From the NCBI RefSeq assembly GCF_010122465.1, contig NZ_WLZY01000017.1, forward strand, positions 1 through 43,322: 43,322 nucleotides of DNA. The letters are read 5' to 3'. Each line of letters starts with the position of its first letter. The first letter of the stretch is position 1. Source of the stretch: Phytoactinopolyspora mesophila (GTDB lineage: Bacteria > Actinomycetota > Actinomycetes > Jiangellales > Jiangellaceae). Positions 31,359-39,587 of the stretch are shown here, in pieces. The notes beneath the pieces were generated by a model, which was not told the DNA's origin, did not search any database, and saw nothing but the letters and a program-made list of their open reading frames with translations. The translations under genes and the position numbers were made by a program.

Positions 31359-32857
31359 ACCGGGGGCGGAGTCGACTGGAGATCGGCTGCTACGGAGACA
31401 TCAGCGTGTCGAGAAGGCGTGCCGGCAGCTACCGTGCCGAGACCCGGTACCGCGACTGGGACGGCGAGGTTCGCAAGGTCACCGCCACCGCGACCAGCGC
31501 CAGCGCGGCGAAGGCGGCCCTGCGCCAGAAACTCGCCCAACGTGGTGCCGACCCCGGACACGGTCACGCCCTCAACGCTGAGAGCCCGGTCTCAACGCTC
31601 GCTGCGGCCTGGCTCGAAGACGTGCAGATGCGAACCGATCTTGCGGCCGGCACCAAGGATGTCTACCGCCGTGAACTCCACAGTCTCGTGTTGCCGACGT
31701 TCAAGAACTTCCTCCTGCGGGAGGTGACCACTGGACGGGTCGATCGGTTCCTCCGGGAGCAGGCGTTGCGTTCGTATGCGCGTGCCCGGCATTCCCGCGT
31801 GGTGCTGAACTTGATGTTCAACTTCGCACTGCGCCACGACGCTGTTGTGCGGAACCCCGTGGCCGGAACCGGGCGGCTGAAGCGCGTGAAGCAGCAGCCG
31901 AAGGCGCTGACGCCCGACGACGTCGCGGCGGTCCGGCGCGCCGCGCGCGAGTGGCGTATTGGTCGCTCGTTGAGTGGGCCGAAGCCAGACGGGCAGGTGC
32001 GCGACCTCGTTGAAGTCATGCTTGGGGGCGGTGGACGCATCGGGGAGGCGCTGGCGCTGCGCAAGTGCGATGTCAACGATGACGTCTCGCCGATGCATGT
32101 CACTGTGGCGGGAACCTTGATCGTGGTGAAGGGCAAACCCGTCTTTCGTCAGGACCATCCGAAGACTAGTTCGTCGCGTCGAACCGTTGCGGTGCCTGAA
32201 TGGACGGCGGAGGTCATCCGGTGTCGCCTCGCCCGGATTGCGGACAAACCCGACGACCACCTGTTGTTCTTCACCCGAAAGGGAACGCCGCTGGCCCCGT
32301 ACAACGCGCGACGGACGCTGCGGAAGATGCTCGCCGACGCGGGGTTAGAGCATCTGGAGATCACGCCCCACAGCTTCCGGCGAACTGGCGCGACGACGAT
32401 CGCGCGCGCATCCGATGCCGAAACAGCCGCGGAGTTCTTGGGTCACGGTTCTCCCGATGTCACGAAACACCACTACATCGAGGAAGAGCCAAGCATCGTG
32501 AACCCGGCGCCGGCTCGGTACTGGAGACGCTGGCTCCTCACGAGGACGACCATCCAGACCGGGCGGCTTGAGTTTCGGGCAGGAAGCCGCCGTCGCGCAG
32601 CAGGTCGGACATCAGCGGACACGGGTGCGGACGTCGGAATTGCGGACCAAGAACATCAAACGGACCAAACGTTCGATGGACGGGAGAACCAACTTCGACC
32701 TACTCCGCAAACGCATCCTGCTCACCGTCTGAACAGGCTGGACGCGACTCTCCGCTACACGATCACCAAGTGTGCGCCAAAGCCAACTTCGGTGAGCGTC
32801 ATCAGTGGTGGGCCTTCGGAATGGGAGAAGTGGCAAGCGCCCTCGCACGGTGCTTGA
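31355..32857 (+). CDS. int: Tyrosine site-specific integrase, C-terminus frameshifted
   Basis: A tyrosine recombinase that integrates the island at tRNA-fMet. It has an N-terminal arm-binding part, a SAM-like core-binding part (about 80-180) and a catalytic domain with Arg228 (GGGGRIGEALAL), Lys in KTSSSRRT, HSFRR (His339, Arg342), LGHGSPDVTKHHY (His364) and the nucleophile Tyr374. All catalytic residues are present. The frame then runs about 126 residues past the tyrosine to 32857 with low-complexity, Arg/Gln-rich sequence. A different frame from about 32500 reads SVLETLAPHEDDHPDRAA and stops at 32571, which looks like a normal integrase end. A single-base shift near 32495-32515 is therefore likely. 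Confidence 0.85.
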   Translation: MNRGRSRLEIGCYGDISVSRRRAGSYRAETRYRDWDGEVRKVTATATSASAAKAALRQKLAQRGADPGHGHALNAESPVSTLAAAWLEDVQMRTDLAAGTKDVYRRELHSLVLPTFKNFLLREVTTGRVDRFLREQALRSYARARHSRVVLNLMFNFALRHDAVVRNPVAGTGRLKRVKQQPKALTPDDVAAVRRAAREWRIGRSLSGPKPDGQVRDLVEVMLGGGGRIGEALALRKCDVNDDVSPMHVTVAGTLIVVKGKPVFRQDHPKTSSSRRTVAVPEWTAEVIRCRLARIADKPDDHLLFFTRKGTPLAPYNARRTLRKMLADAGLEHLEITPHSFRRTGATTIARASDAETAAEFLGHGSPDVTKHHYIEEEPSIVNPAPARYWRRWLLTRTTIQTGRLEFRAGSRRRAAGRTSADTGADVGIADQEHQTDQTFDGRENQLRPTPQTHPAHRLNRLDATLRYTITKCAPKPTSVSVISGGPSEWEKWQAPSHGA

Positions 32858-32865
32858 ATGCAGAC
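32572..32865. other. Gap between the original integrase end and the HNH/GHKL gene
   Basis: If the integrase originally ended at 32571, this stretch was non-coding. The present integrase frame reads through most of it with sequence that resembles no protein. It would also hold the promoter of the HNH/GHKL gene, but no clear -10 or ribosome site is seen. Confidence 0.4.
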
Positions 32866-33948
32866 ATGACTTCAGCGCAAGCTTCCGCGGGTCGTGACGA
32901 TTTCACTCAGGCGACAAGGCACACACTGGCTGGAAGGGTCGCGTACCTCTGTTCGAATCCCGGTTGTCAGGTCCAAACTGTCGGACCTTCTGAGGACTCC
33001 GCCTCGGGTGTCGTGCGCACTGGGAACGCTGCTCACATAACGGCCGCGTCTGCCAACGGGCCGCGCTACGACGCTTCGTTGACTTCACAAGAGCGCAAGG
33101 ATCTTGATAATGGGATCTGGCTCTGCAAGATACATGCTGACCTGGTCGATACAAACCACTCGCGATACACCGTCGGGCTGCTGAAGGCGTGGAGAGCTCG
33201 AGCGGAAGAGCTGGCACGCCTCAGACAAGACGGTGTCACACGCCCAGGACGGTCAAGGTTCTTCGCACATGAACAAACGATCGGTACGCCTGATGATGAG
33301 ACGGAAGCTAAGGCCCGCATCGGCGCTTTGACACGGGAGTTCCTTGCGGATGTCGGCGTGAGTCAGGTCCTCACTCGAACCGATTGCGTGGTGGCCGAGA
33401 ATGTTATTTTTGAGCTCCTACTTAATGCTCATCGCTACGAGGGAGTTCGCACGTTTCGGATCGTGAGCTCGTCCGCGAGCGTTTCGGTCGAGTACACGTC
33501 GTTGACCGGTTATGGCTTGGAGAGTCTCATGGAGGAGACGAGGGGCCACGGTGGTGTTGACGCTGTCAAAATGCTCGCCGACGAAACCCAAGGTCGGGTT
33601 CAACTCAACTTCAGGTTCTCAGAGCAAACGAGTCATTGGATCTGCTCGGCTGTGCAACTCGGCTACTCGGACGACCCATGCGCAATCAACTTGCGTGACA
33701 GTGATGAGCATGAGCGGGAGATTTTCACGTCAGATTGCGCGGGCTGCGAGAGTGTTCATGTACATGGTCACTTGAACGACCACACAAGCGACAACTGGGT
33801 AACCGCTAGGTACGTTAAGCAATTAATTGATCAAGGGGTGCAGGTCGTCGTCCATAGTGTCCCAGGGCCAATGGCACGACATCTGCGAACGACCATCCAG
33901 GCGGTTCTCGACGGCAGCGAAGGTTTCGAGATGTCAGAGCACGCCTGA
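32866..33948 (+). CDS. HNH nuclease domain fused to GHKL-like ATPase domain
   Basis: A 360-aa protein. Residues 10-110 form an HNH-type zinc nuclease domain: CSNPGC (C29, C34), AAHITA (H57), RKDLDNGIWLCKIHADLVD (N82, C87, H90). A linker follows to about 145. Residues 150-270 resemble a GHKL ATPase: FELLLNAHRYEG has the ExxxNA N-box (E183, N187) and GYGLESL fits a G-box. The last 90 residues include CAGCESVHVHGHL and resemble nothing I know. The start ATG 32866 lacks a ribosome site. Codon use is less GC-biased than in the core genes. Such nuclease-plus-sensor fusions between integrase and relaxase are typical cargo. Function is inferred, not known. Confidence 0.7.
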   Translation: MTSAQASAGRDDFTQATRHTLAGRVAYLCSNPGCQVQTVGPSEDSASGVVRTGNAAHITAASANGPRYDASLTSQERKDLDNGIWLCKIHADLVDTNHSRYTVGLLKAWRARAEELARLRQDGVTRPGRSRFFAHEQTIGTPDDETEAKARIGALTREFLADVGVSQVLTRTDCVVAENVIFELLLNAHRYEGVRTFRIVSSSASVSVEYTSLTGYGLESLMEETRGHGGVDAVKMLADETQGRVQLNFRFSEQTSHWICSAVQLGYSDDPCAINLRDSDEHEREIFTSDCAGCESVHVHGHLNDHTSDNWVTARYVKQLIDQGVQVVVHSVPGPMARHLRTTIQAVLDGSEGFEMSEHA

Positions 33949-34371
33949 AGTTTGCCCGAAGGTCGTGCGCATCCAGTCGGTAGTTCCGGCTACGGCGGCT
34001 GTGTCGTATCTATCCTCTGAGTTCGCGACGATTCGTTACTTCGAGCGCTGGACCCAAGCTCACGAGCAAACACCGACCGAAGCCTGATGGCCGCCATCCG
34101 GAGCTTCAACGGAACGCCGGACCTGCTGCGGTTGGACAGCGGCATCAAGGAGCTCCTGGGTCCGCCGGCAACCTGACATATCGGAAGAAGAGTCAAGATG
34201 CGCATAGGCGAGGTGGCCGTTGCGATCGTCGTTGTCGTCAAGGCTTACTTTCCATTCCTTGCCGAGGCACGAGAGATGGTAGTCGCATCCCTGCGCGGCG
34301 GTGCCGGGTCCGGACGTCTGTCTCGGATGATGATCTCCGTTGTGACCGATGACCCCGCGTGCCGCAGGACG
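33949..34371. other. Intergenic debris between convergent cargo genes
   Basis: No complete gene can be supported. One frame from 34021 to 34173 reads VRDDSLLRALDPSSRANTDR and on to IKELLGPP with no upstream start, since a stop lies just before it. This looks like the tail of a lost protein. A 78-codon frame from 34198 begins with a hydrophobic stretch but overlaps the end of the helicase gene on the other strand. Confidence 0.4.
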
Positions 34372-37300
34372 TTAGCCGCTGCACCAGACGGCAAGCGGCG
34401 CATTGATGGTGGTCTTCAGGTAGGCCTGGGTTGAAGCCAGCAGGTCGAGTTGTTGGGTGGTGGCTTTCGAGGCGGATAGACCTGGCTGGACGATCACCAT
34501 CTCCATTCGTCGTCGGAGTACCAGGGCTTTGTCCTGCAGCTCGTAGAGCTTCTTGATGTCACCGACTTCGAATGGGCTGACGCCAGTTCGGCGCTGTTTC
34601 TGTCGGGCACGGGCTTCGAGAGCTCGGAAGAATGGACGAAGGTCGCTGCGACGCCAGATGATCGATTTCTGTGCCTGGCCGCAGACTTCGTAGAGATCCG
34701 CGACGCGCGCACCGGGGGCGACGCCACGCGAGTACTTGCAGTGCACCAGTCGGATGAGCAGTCCTTCGTGGTCGAGGCGAAGAGCGACGACGTCGGCGAT
34801 TTCGCCGTTGCCGTCGTCGTCGATGATGATGTCCCACGGCTCTGTCTCGGCCTTGAGGTCGGCGATTGCGCGGAATTGGATTGAGTCGGCAAGTTTGTCC
34901 ATGGTTTGGGACTCGACGGTGAGCGTCGTCCCAGCCCAGTCGAGTGGGGTCAGCTGGGACGGGTCGAAGGGCGGTCGGTCCCAGGTCGGCTTGTACAGCA
35001 GGTCGCCCTCGATGATGCGGTCGTCGTCGAGGATCAAGAGGAGCCCATTGTCGTTCAGCCAATCGCTGAGTGGCAGTTCCGATCGTGGGCGAACGACGGT
35101 GATCTCTTCCTCACCGGTACAGCGGTAGCGCAGTCGTCCTCTCTCGACGGTTGCTTCGTAGGTGACCTGCCAACTGCCAGTCTTGACGGTGAACCGGAAC
35201 GGTCCGGTCGTCGACTCGGTGTCCGGCACGAGATCGGTGTAGACGGCTTCGTGGATCTTCTCCTGGTAGGAGAGGCGCACATGGTCGGCCTGGAGCGTAT
35301 GTAGCAGCCAAGGCCATTCGGCGGCCAGCAGCACGCCTTCCGGTCGCCCGGTGAGGCTCTCGGGGAGGATGAACTGGCCGATAACCTTGTCGATGCTGAT
35401 GGTGTCGTCGAGGAGCTTCTCGCCGATGGTGTCGCACCAGTCGCGCCAGTGCTTGAGGCTGGTGGCAGTGGCATGGGACCATATGCGGCCCTTGAGCGAG
35501 GCGCTGATGCTGACGTGTTCGCCGTTGCGGTAGCCGCCTCCGGAGATGTTGGTCTGTGACTTGGTGCCGGCCTCGGCCTGCGAGAAGCTTGCGGTCACGT
35601 CAGAGCCGACGTGCATGGAGAAGCGTCGAAACTGGTCGTGGGCGTCGAGGACGCCGACGTTGGTGGGAACGAGGCGTTCGATGTCGGCCATGACGCGGTA
35701 GACGGTCGACCCGGTGAACCGTTCGGCGCCGGGACCCAGCACGGCGGCTGCAAGGTCTTCGAAGACGCCGTCGTTGGCCGAGTTGTTGATGTACAGAAGC
35801 TGGTGATCACGGTCGAAATAGAGGACGTAGAGCTGGTAGGAGACCTCCTCGATGGTCTTCAGATCGCCCCAGCGGACCTCGGTTCGGCGCTCGACGACGC
35901 ACCACCCGACCCCGGCGTCGGCGTTGAGGCCGATGGGAGAGGTGAGCAGGTTCTCCTCGCCGAAGAAGTCGACGATGTGCTGAGGTTCCCACCGCTTCGA
36001 CGGTGCGCGGTAGACCACCGTGCTCATCTTGGGCAGCAGGCTACGAAGCGTTACCTCCTCCGGCAGGCTGGTGAAGCCCTCCTCGAAGTCACTGACAGCC
36101 TGCTGCTCCTCGACCGCGGCCTCGGTCAGGTTGCGGAGGATGAGGTTCCAGTCCGAGTCCTCGGCGTAGAGCTCGCGTAGGCGCTTGTCGGCCTCGATTT
36201 CCGTGCGCGCCACGAACATCGACGCCTCGCCGAAGCTGCCGGATGTCGAGGTGCGGGCGAACCGGCCTATGAACTGCAGGGTTACGCCGAGACTCTTCTG
36301 TGGGTCGTGCACGGCAGCGATCTTGAGCGCGGGCAGGTCGAAGCCTTCACCCAGCATGTTGACGCAGACGATGATCCGCGATGTGCGCTCGTGCAGGGCC
36401 TTCAAGGCATCGCGCTGATGAACCTTCGGCATCTGGCTGTTGATGATGACCGGCGCCAGGTCCGGGGCGATCGCCTCGTAGAGCGGCAGGATCGCCTTGG
36501 CCCGGTCGATGCCGCGGACACGGGCCATGAGCACGTGATCGTGCCCGGCCGCGAGGTCGGTACGGAGCCTTGCCACGCTCTGCTGGGCGAGCGCTTGGTC
36601 GACGTCGTCGAAGTCGATGACGGCCGTGTAGTTGATGCTTGAGAAGTAGCCCTGTGCTTGGGCCTCACGCAACGGAAAGGAGTAGATGCTGCGGCCTTGC
36701 AGGTGCTTGCCGTCCTCGCGGAAAGGCGTGGCGGTGAACTGCACCACTGGCTTCTGGTCGAATGCTTGGCGGACCTCCGACCAGGTACGGGCCGCGACGT
36801 GGTGTGCCTCGTCGATGAACAGATGCGAGCATGCCCCGAGAAACGCTTCTAGAGCGTCTGTCGCGCAGGCGTTCAGTGCCGATGGCGTGGCCACGATGAC
36901 GTTGCACGCTTGGGCAAAGGCCGTGGCCGTCTCCGTGGCAGTGAACCCATGCAACAGCCGTCCCACCGTTGGTCGAAGGGCCGAGGCTGAGACGATGCCG
37001 AGTTCCTGTAACACGCCGAGTGTCTCGAACTTCGCTGCCACCTGTTCACGAAGCGAGTCCGACGGAACCAGCACGAGCAGTCGCTCGGGTCGGGCCGCCA
37101 CGAGCAGGGCCAGCATGGTCTCGGTCTTGCCCGTGCCCGTGGGCATGACCACCGTCGCGGGGGTCATGCGTTTGGTAGTCCAGTAGCCGAGAACGGCGTG
37201 CAGCGCCCCAAGCTGGGGCGAGCGCAGGCCAGGCGTTTCGGGGCCGCCTTCGGTGAAACCGATGGCATCACGGTAGCGTTCCGTGACCTCCGCTGGCGCG

Positions 37301-37608
37301 ACACGCGGAACGGTGACGGGGACGTTCCATGTGGCCCGGCTAACGACATCATCGGCCTGAGCACCCAAAGGTAGCTGAGCCCAGAGCAGGTCGCGGCTCA
37401 GTGGCGAATCAGGTGTCGCCGCAGGCCAGCGGCCGTAGTTGTTCCCCACCTGAAGCCGGCCATCGACACCGACGACGCGCTGAAATGTGCTTGCCGGCAC
37501 GATGAGCTGCTTGACCGAGTTCCTACCGAAGCTGTCCGTTCGAGCCCACACGCTCGGTGCACTCCATCCCCGGCGCGTCTCCTTGGCTCCATGGTCAACG
37601 TCGCTCAC
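34372..37608 (-). CDS. SF2 DEAD/DEAH helicase with C-terminal nuclease-like domain
   Basis: A 1078-aa protein. Helicase core: Walker A MPTGTGKTE (about 155-163), FIDEAHH (about 263), FTATPFR, LGEGFDLPALKIAAVHD and QFIGRFART (about 449). A long middle region (500-880) has no clear domain. Near 930-985 a PD-(D/E)xK-like pattern appears: GNGEIADVVAL followed after a strand by LVHCKYSRG, then LYEVCGQAQKS. The layout resembles Hachiman-type helicase plus nuclease but in one chain; I do not assign it to that family. GTG 37608 is 52 bp after the winged-helix gene on the same strand, so they probably form an operon. It may translocate on DNA or RNA and cut foreign nucleic acid. Confidence 0.8.
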   Translation of the reverse strand: MSDVDHGAKETRRGWSAPSVWARTDSFGRNSVKQLIVPASTFQRVVGVDGRLQVGNNYGRWPAATPDSPLSRDLLWAQLPLGAQADDVVSRATWNVPVTVPRVAPAEVTERYRDAIGFTEGGPETPGLRSPQLGALHAVLGYWTTKRMTPATVVMPTGTGKTETMLALLVAARPERLLVLVPSDSLREQVAAKFETLGVLQELGIVSASALRPTVGRLLHGFTATETATAFAQACNVIVATPSALNACATDALEAFLGACSHLFIDEAHHVAARTWSEVRQAFDQKPVVQFTATPFREDGKHLQGRSIYSFPLREAQAQGYFSSINYTAVIDFDDVDQALAQQSVARLRTDLAAGHDHVLMARVRGIDRAKAILPLYEAIAPDLAPVIINSQMPKVHQRDALKALHERTSRIIVCVNMLGEGFDLPALKIAAVHDPQKSLGVTLQFIGRFARTSTSGSFGEASMFVARTEIEADKRLRELYAEDSDWNLILRNLTEAAVEEQQAVSDFEEGFTSLPEEVTLRSLLPKMSTVVYRAPSKRWEPQHIVDFFGEENLLTSPIGLNADAGVGWCVVERRTEVRWGDLKTIEEVSYQLYVLYFDRDHQLLYINNSANDGVFEDLAAAVLGPGAERFTGSTVYRVMADIERLVPTNVGVLDAHDQFRRFSMHVGSDVTASFSQAEAGTKSQTNISGGGYRNGEHVSISASLKGRIWSHATATSLKHWRDWCDTIGEKLLDDTISIDKVIGQFILPESLTGRPEGVLLAAEWPWLLHTLQADHVRLSYQEKIHEAVYTDLVPDTESTTGPFRFTVKTGSWQVTYEATVERGRLRYRCTGEEEITVVRPRSELPLSDWLNDNGLLLILDDDRIIEGDLLYKPTWDRPPFDPSQLTPLDWAGTTLTVESQTMDKLADSIQFRAIADLKAETEPWDIIIDDDGNGEIADVVALRLDHEGLLIRLVHCKYSRGVAPGARVADLYEVCGQAQKSIIWRRSDLRPFFRALEARARQKQRRTGVSPFEVGDIKKLYELQDKALVLRRRMEMVIVQPGLSASKATTQQLDLLASTQAYLKTTINAPLAVWCSG

Positions 37609-37660
37609 GTGTGAAGTATCTCACGCATGTAATTTGCCTCTGGCTTGAGCGTGTGTCGTC

Positions 37661-39214
37661 CTATCCAGCGTTACGCCACCAGCTTGGTTTGCCGCGCATG
37701 CCGTGGTGCCAAGGCCGTGGCGGTGTGCCGTGATCTTGGCGTGTGGAATTGACGCCGGTCCGGTAGTAGTCGCGCTCGGGGCGGTGTGGGCTCCATTCCC
37801 CGAGGAACGGGCGCAGGTCGTCGGGTCCAGGATCGATGTCGAAGTTGACCGCGGCGAGTGTCGTTGGTCCGCGGCTGGGATCGATCTGGTCGGCTGTTGT
37901 GCGTGCCCATGTGATCCATCGGGTGAGGTTCGCATGTTCCTCGATGGTTAGTCCGGATGCTGTCGTTTCGAGCGCGGTGCAGAGAGCCTGGATCTCCTGC
38001 GCGGCGATCCAGGAGACGTAGGCGTTCCGGAAGGTGTCTTGACGTAGCTTTTCTGTGGCCTGGATGCGGGCCTCGGCCATTGCGGCTTCCCAGCGGGCAC
38101 GTTCCTCTTCCTTCTCGCGTTTCCATCTGGCATGTTGTTCCTCGGCCTCACGTTCTGCTTGCAGTCGGGCTTGTTCATCAGCGGCTAGACCTGTTTCAAA
38201 CGCGTTGATGATCTGCCGTACCTGTTTCTCCAGAGGACTGCGTTTACCGTCGACCCACGTGTCAGGATCGTTCCGTCTGGCGCGCGAGATCCGGAGCCGT
38301 AGCCGACCAGACGGCACATAGTCGAACTCGCGTGGTCGTGGCCAGGGATTCCGACGCAGTGCCCGGCGCTCGGCGTCAGTTAAAACGTGTGGCACTTGGT
38401 CGCGTTCCTCGTCGAGGCTAACCGTTCGGCGGACCGAGCCTGCCTGTAGAAACAACTGGGGTGGCTTCGTCTTGGTATTCACCCCAATCCGGTGCCCACG
38501 GCGTCTGGCCTCGTCACGTAGAGCGAGGACAACATTCACCGCACGTGGTGACACTGCCTCCGAAACGTGCCAGTTGGGAAAGAAGTCCTTCTCTAACGCG
38601 GCGGCGACAAGCTCGGGGTCGATGGTGACGCGGCGAACGTTCAGCCGGATCCGGTTCCAATCAGTCTCATCGCGGCTGCCGCTCTCGAACAGCCGGATGA
38701 TCAGATCGCCGCGGCTACGCCCGGTGTAGACGAGTTGGAAGCCGGTCGGCACCAGATTGTGTTGCTTGCAGGCGTGGATGAGGCGTCGATACAGACCTCT
38801 AGCGCCCTCGTCGGGACTTTCCAAATGAATCGTCCCGCCGTCCCGGCGAAGACGAGCAAGCAACTCGGTGGCCCGCTCGACGAGCGAGCCCCACTGGGCT
38901 CCAGCTTCTGCGTCGGAAGCACGACCCGTCGCCGGTTCCTCCTTCGCGCGGCCGGGCTTTCGCGCCGCCGACCGCCGTCGTTTGGCGGCGTCAGGACGGT
39001 CCGGGTGATGACCATTGTCGAGATAAAACATGCCCCCATCAGTGACGACAGCTCGCCACCCGCCGCGCCGGCTGACATCCACTAACCCGCGACGCTGTAA
39101 CGCCCGAGCCGAAGCACGGTCTCGGATGCTCTCAACCCCGCTGAGGTCATCACCACCCGCGATACGCCGCAACAATCGTAGCTGACCGTCTGTGAGGAGA
39201 TCCCATCTACGCAT
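37661..39214 (-). CDS. Winged-helix/coiled-coil protein of unknown function
   Basis: A 517-aa protein that I do not recognise. The N-terminal 70 residues (LLTDGQLRLLRRIAGGDD to RRGGWRAVVTDGGMFYL) look like a winged helix. A middle domain (110-320) contains LYRRLIHACKQHNLVPTGF. A charged coiled coil (about 345-395, QAEREAEEQHARWKREKEEE) is followed by a helical part and a basic C-terminus. It is the first gene of a likely two-gene unit with the helicase-nuclease. The winged helix could bind DNA and the coiled coil a partner. ATG 39214 has no strong ribosome site. Comparable proteins on actinomycete elements are listed as hypothetical. Confidence 0.75.
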   Translation of the reverse strand: MRRWDLLTDGQLRLLRRIAGGDDLSGVESIRDRASARALQRRGLVDVSRRGGWRAVVTDGGMFYLDNGHHPDRPDAAKRRRSAARKPGRAKEEPATGRASDAEAGAQWGSLVERATELLARLRRDGGTIHLESPDEGARGLYRRLIHACKQHNLVPTGFQLVYTGRSRGDLIIRLFESGSRDETDWNRIRLNVRRVTIDPELVAAALEKDFFPNWHVSEAVSPRAVNVVLALRDEARRRGHRIGVNTKTKPPQLFLQAGSVRRTVSLDEERDQVPHVLTDAERRALRRNPWPRPREFDYVPSGRLRLRISRARRNDPDTWVDGKRSPLEKQVRQIINAFETGLAADEQARLQAEREAEEQHARWKREKEEERARWEAAMAEARIQATEKLRQDTFRNAYVSWIAAQEIQALCTALETTASGLTIEEHANLTRWITWARTTADQIDPSRGPTTLAAVNFDIDPGPDDLRPFLGEWSPHRPERDYYRTGVNSTRQDHGTPPRPWHHGMRGKPSWWRNAG

Positions 39215-39587
39215 GGTTCAAACGATCTACCCGCCGGAACACGGTCCGCAAGGGCGGAAACGCCGCAGACCCTTTCACGCCATTGTTGCGACTATTTGCG
39301 TGAGAGCAGGCAATCGGGGGCACCGCCTTGCGCTCTTGTCTCCAGGCATGTTCAGCATGGCCTGACCCCACTCGTCGCCTCTGAGCGCTCTCGTGCCACG
39401 GTCGCCTCGGCCGCCGCAGAGCCACTCGCATTGCTGCCTTGATCCTCCTGGTCCTGGCTGTCGCCTCGCCGAGGGCCTGTCCGTCCTCTCTGGCTTCTTT
39501 CGGCCTGCTGTCCTGGATTCGAATGGACGTATGCTACCCGCGGTAGCCGCTGCGCACCTTCCTCACGAGGACGCGAGGAGGCCAGCG
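39215..39587. other. Divergent control region of cargo operon and relaxase
   Basis: No gene is seen in these 373 bp, which lie between two divergent starts. The right part holds the relaxase promoter (39530-39547). A transfer origin would be expected close to a MobF gene, but I could not identify one by eye. Confidence 0.5.
39530..39547. promoter_or_regulatory. Palindromic operator overlapping a -10 box upstream of the relaxase
   Basis: GCTACC-CGC-GGTAGC (39533-39547) is a perfect 15-bp palindrome. It overlaps TATGCT (39530-39535), a good -10 element 52 bp before the relaxase start. A repressor bound here would block the promoter. It might instead be part of a transfer origin. Confidence 0.6.

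Noticed and set aside
34198..34434. 78-codon gene with a hydrophobic start
   Set aside because: It overlaps the end of the helicase gene, has no ribosome site at good distance and its second half is shadow sequence.
34372..37608. Naming the helicase HamB of a Hachiman system
   Set aside because: There is no separate HamA gene beside it, and the nuclease-like part is fused; the similarity is in layout only.
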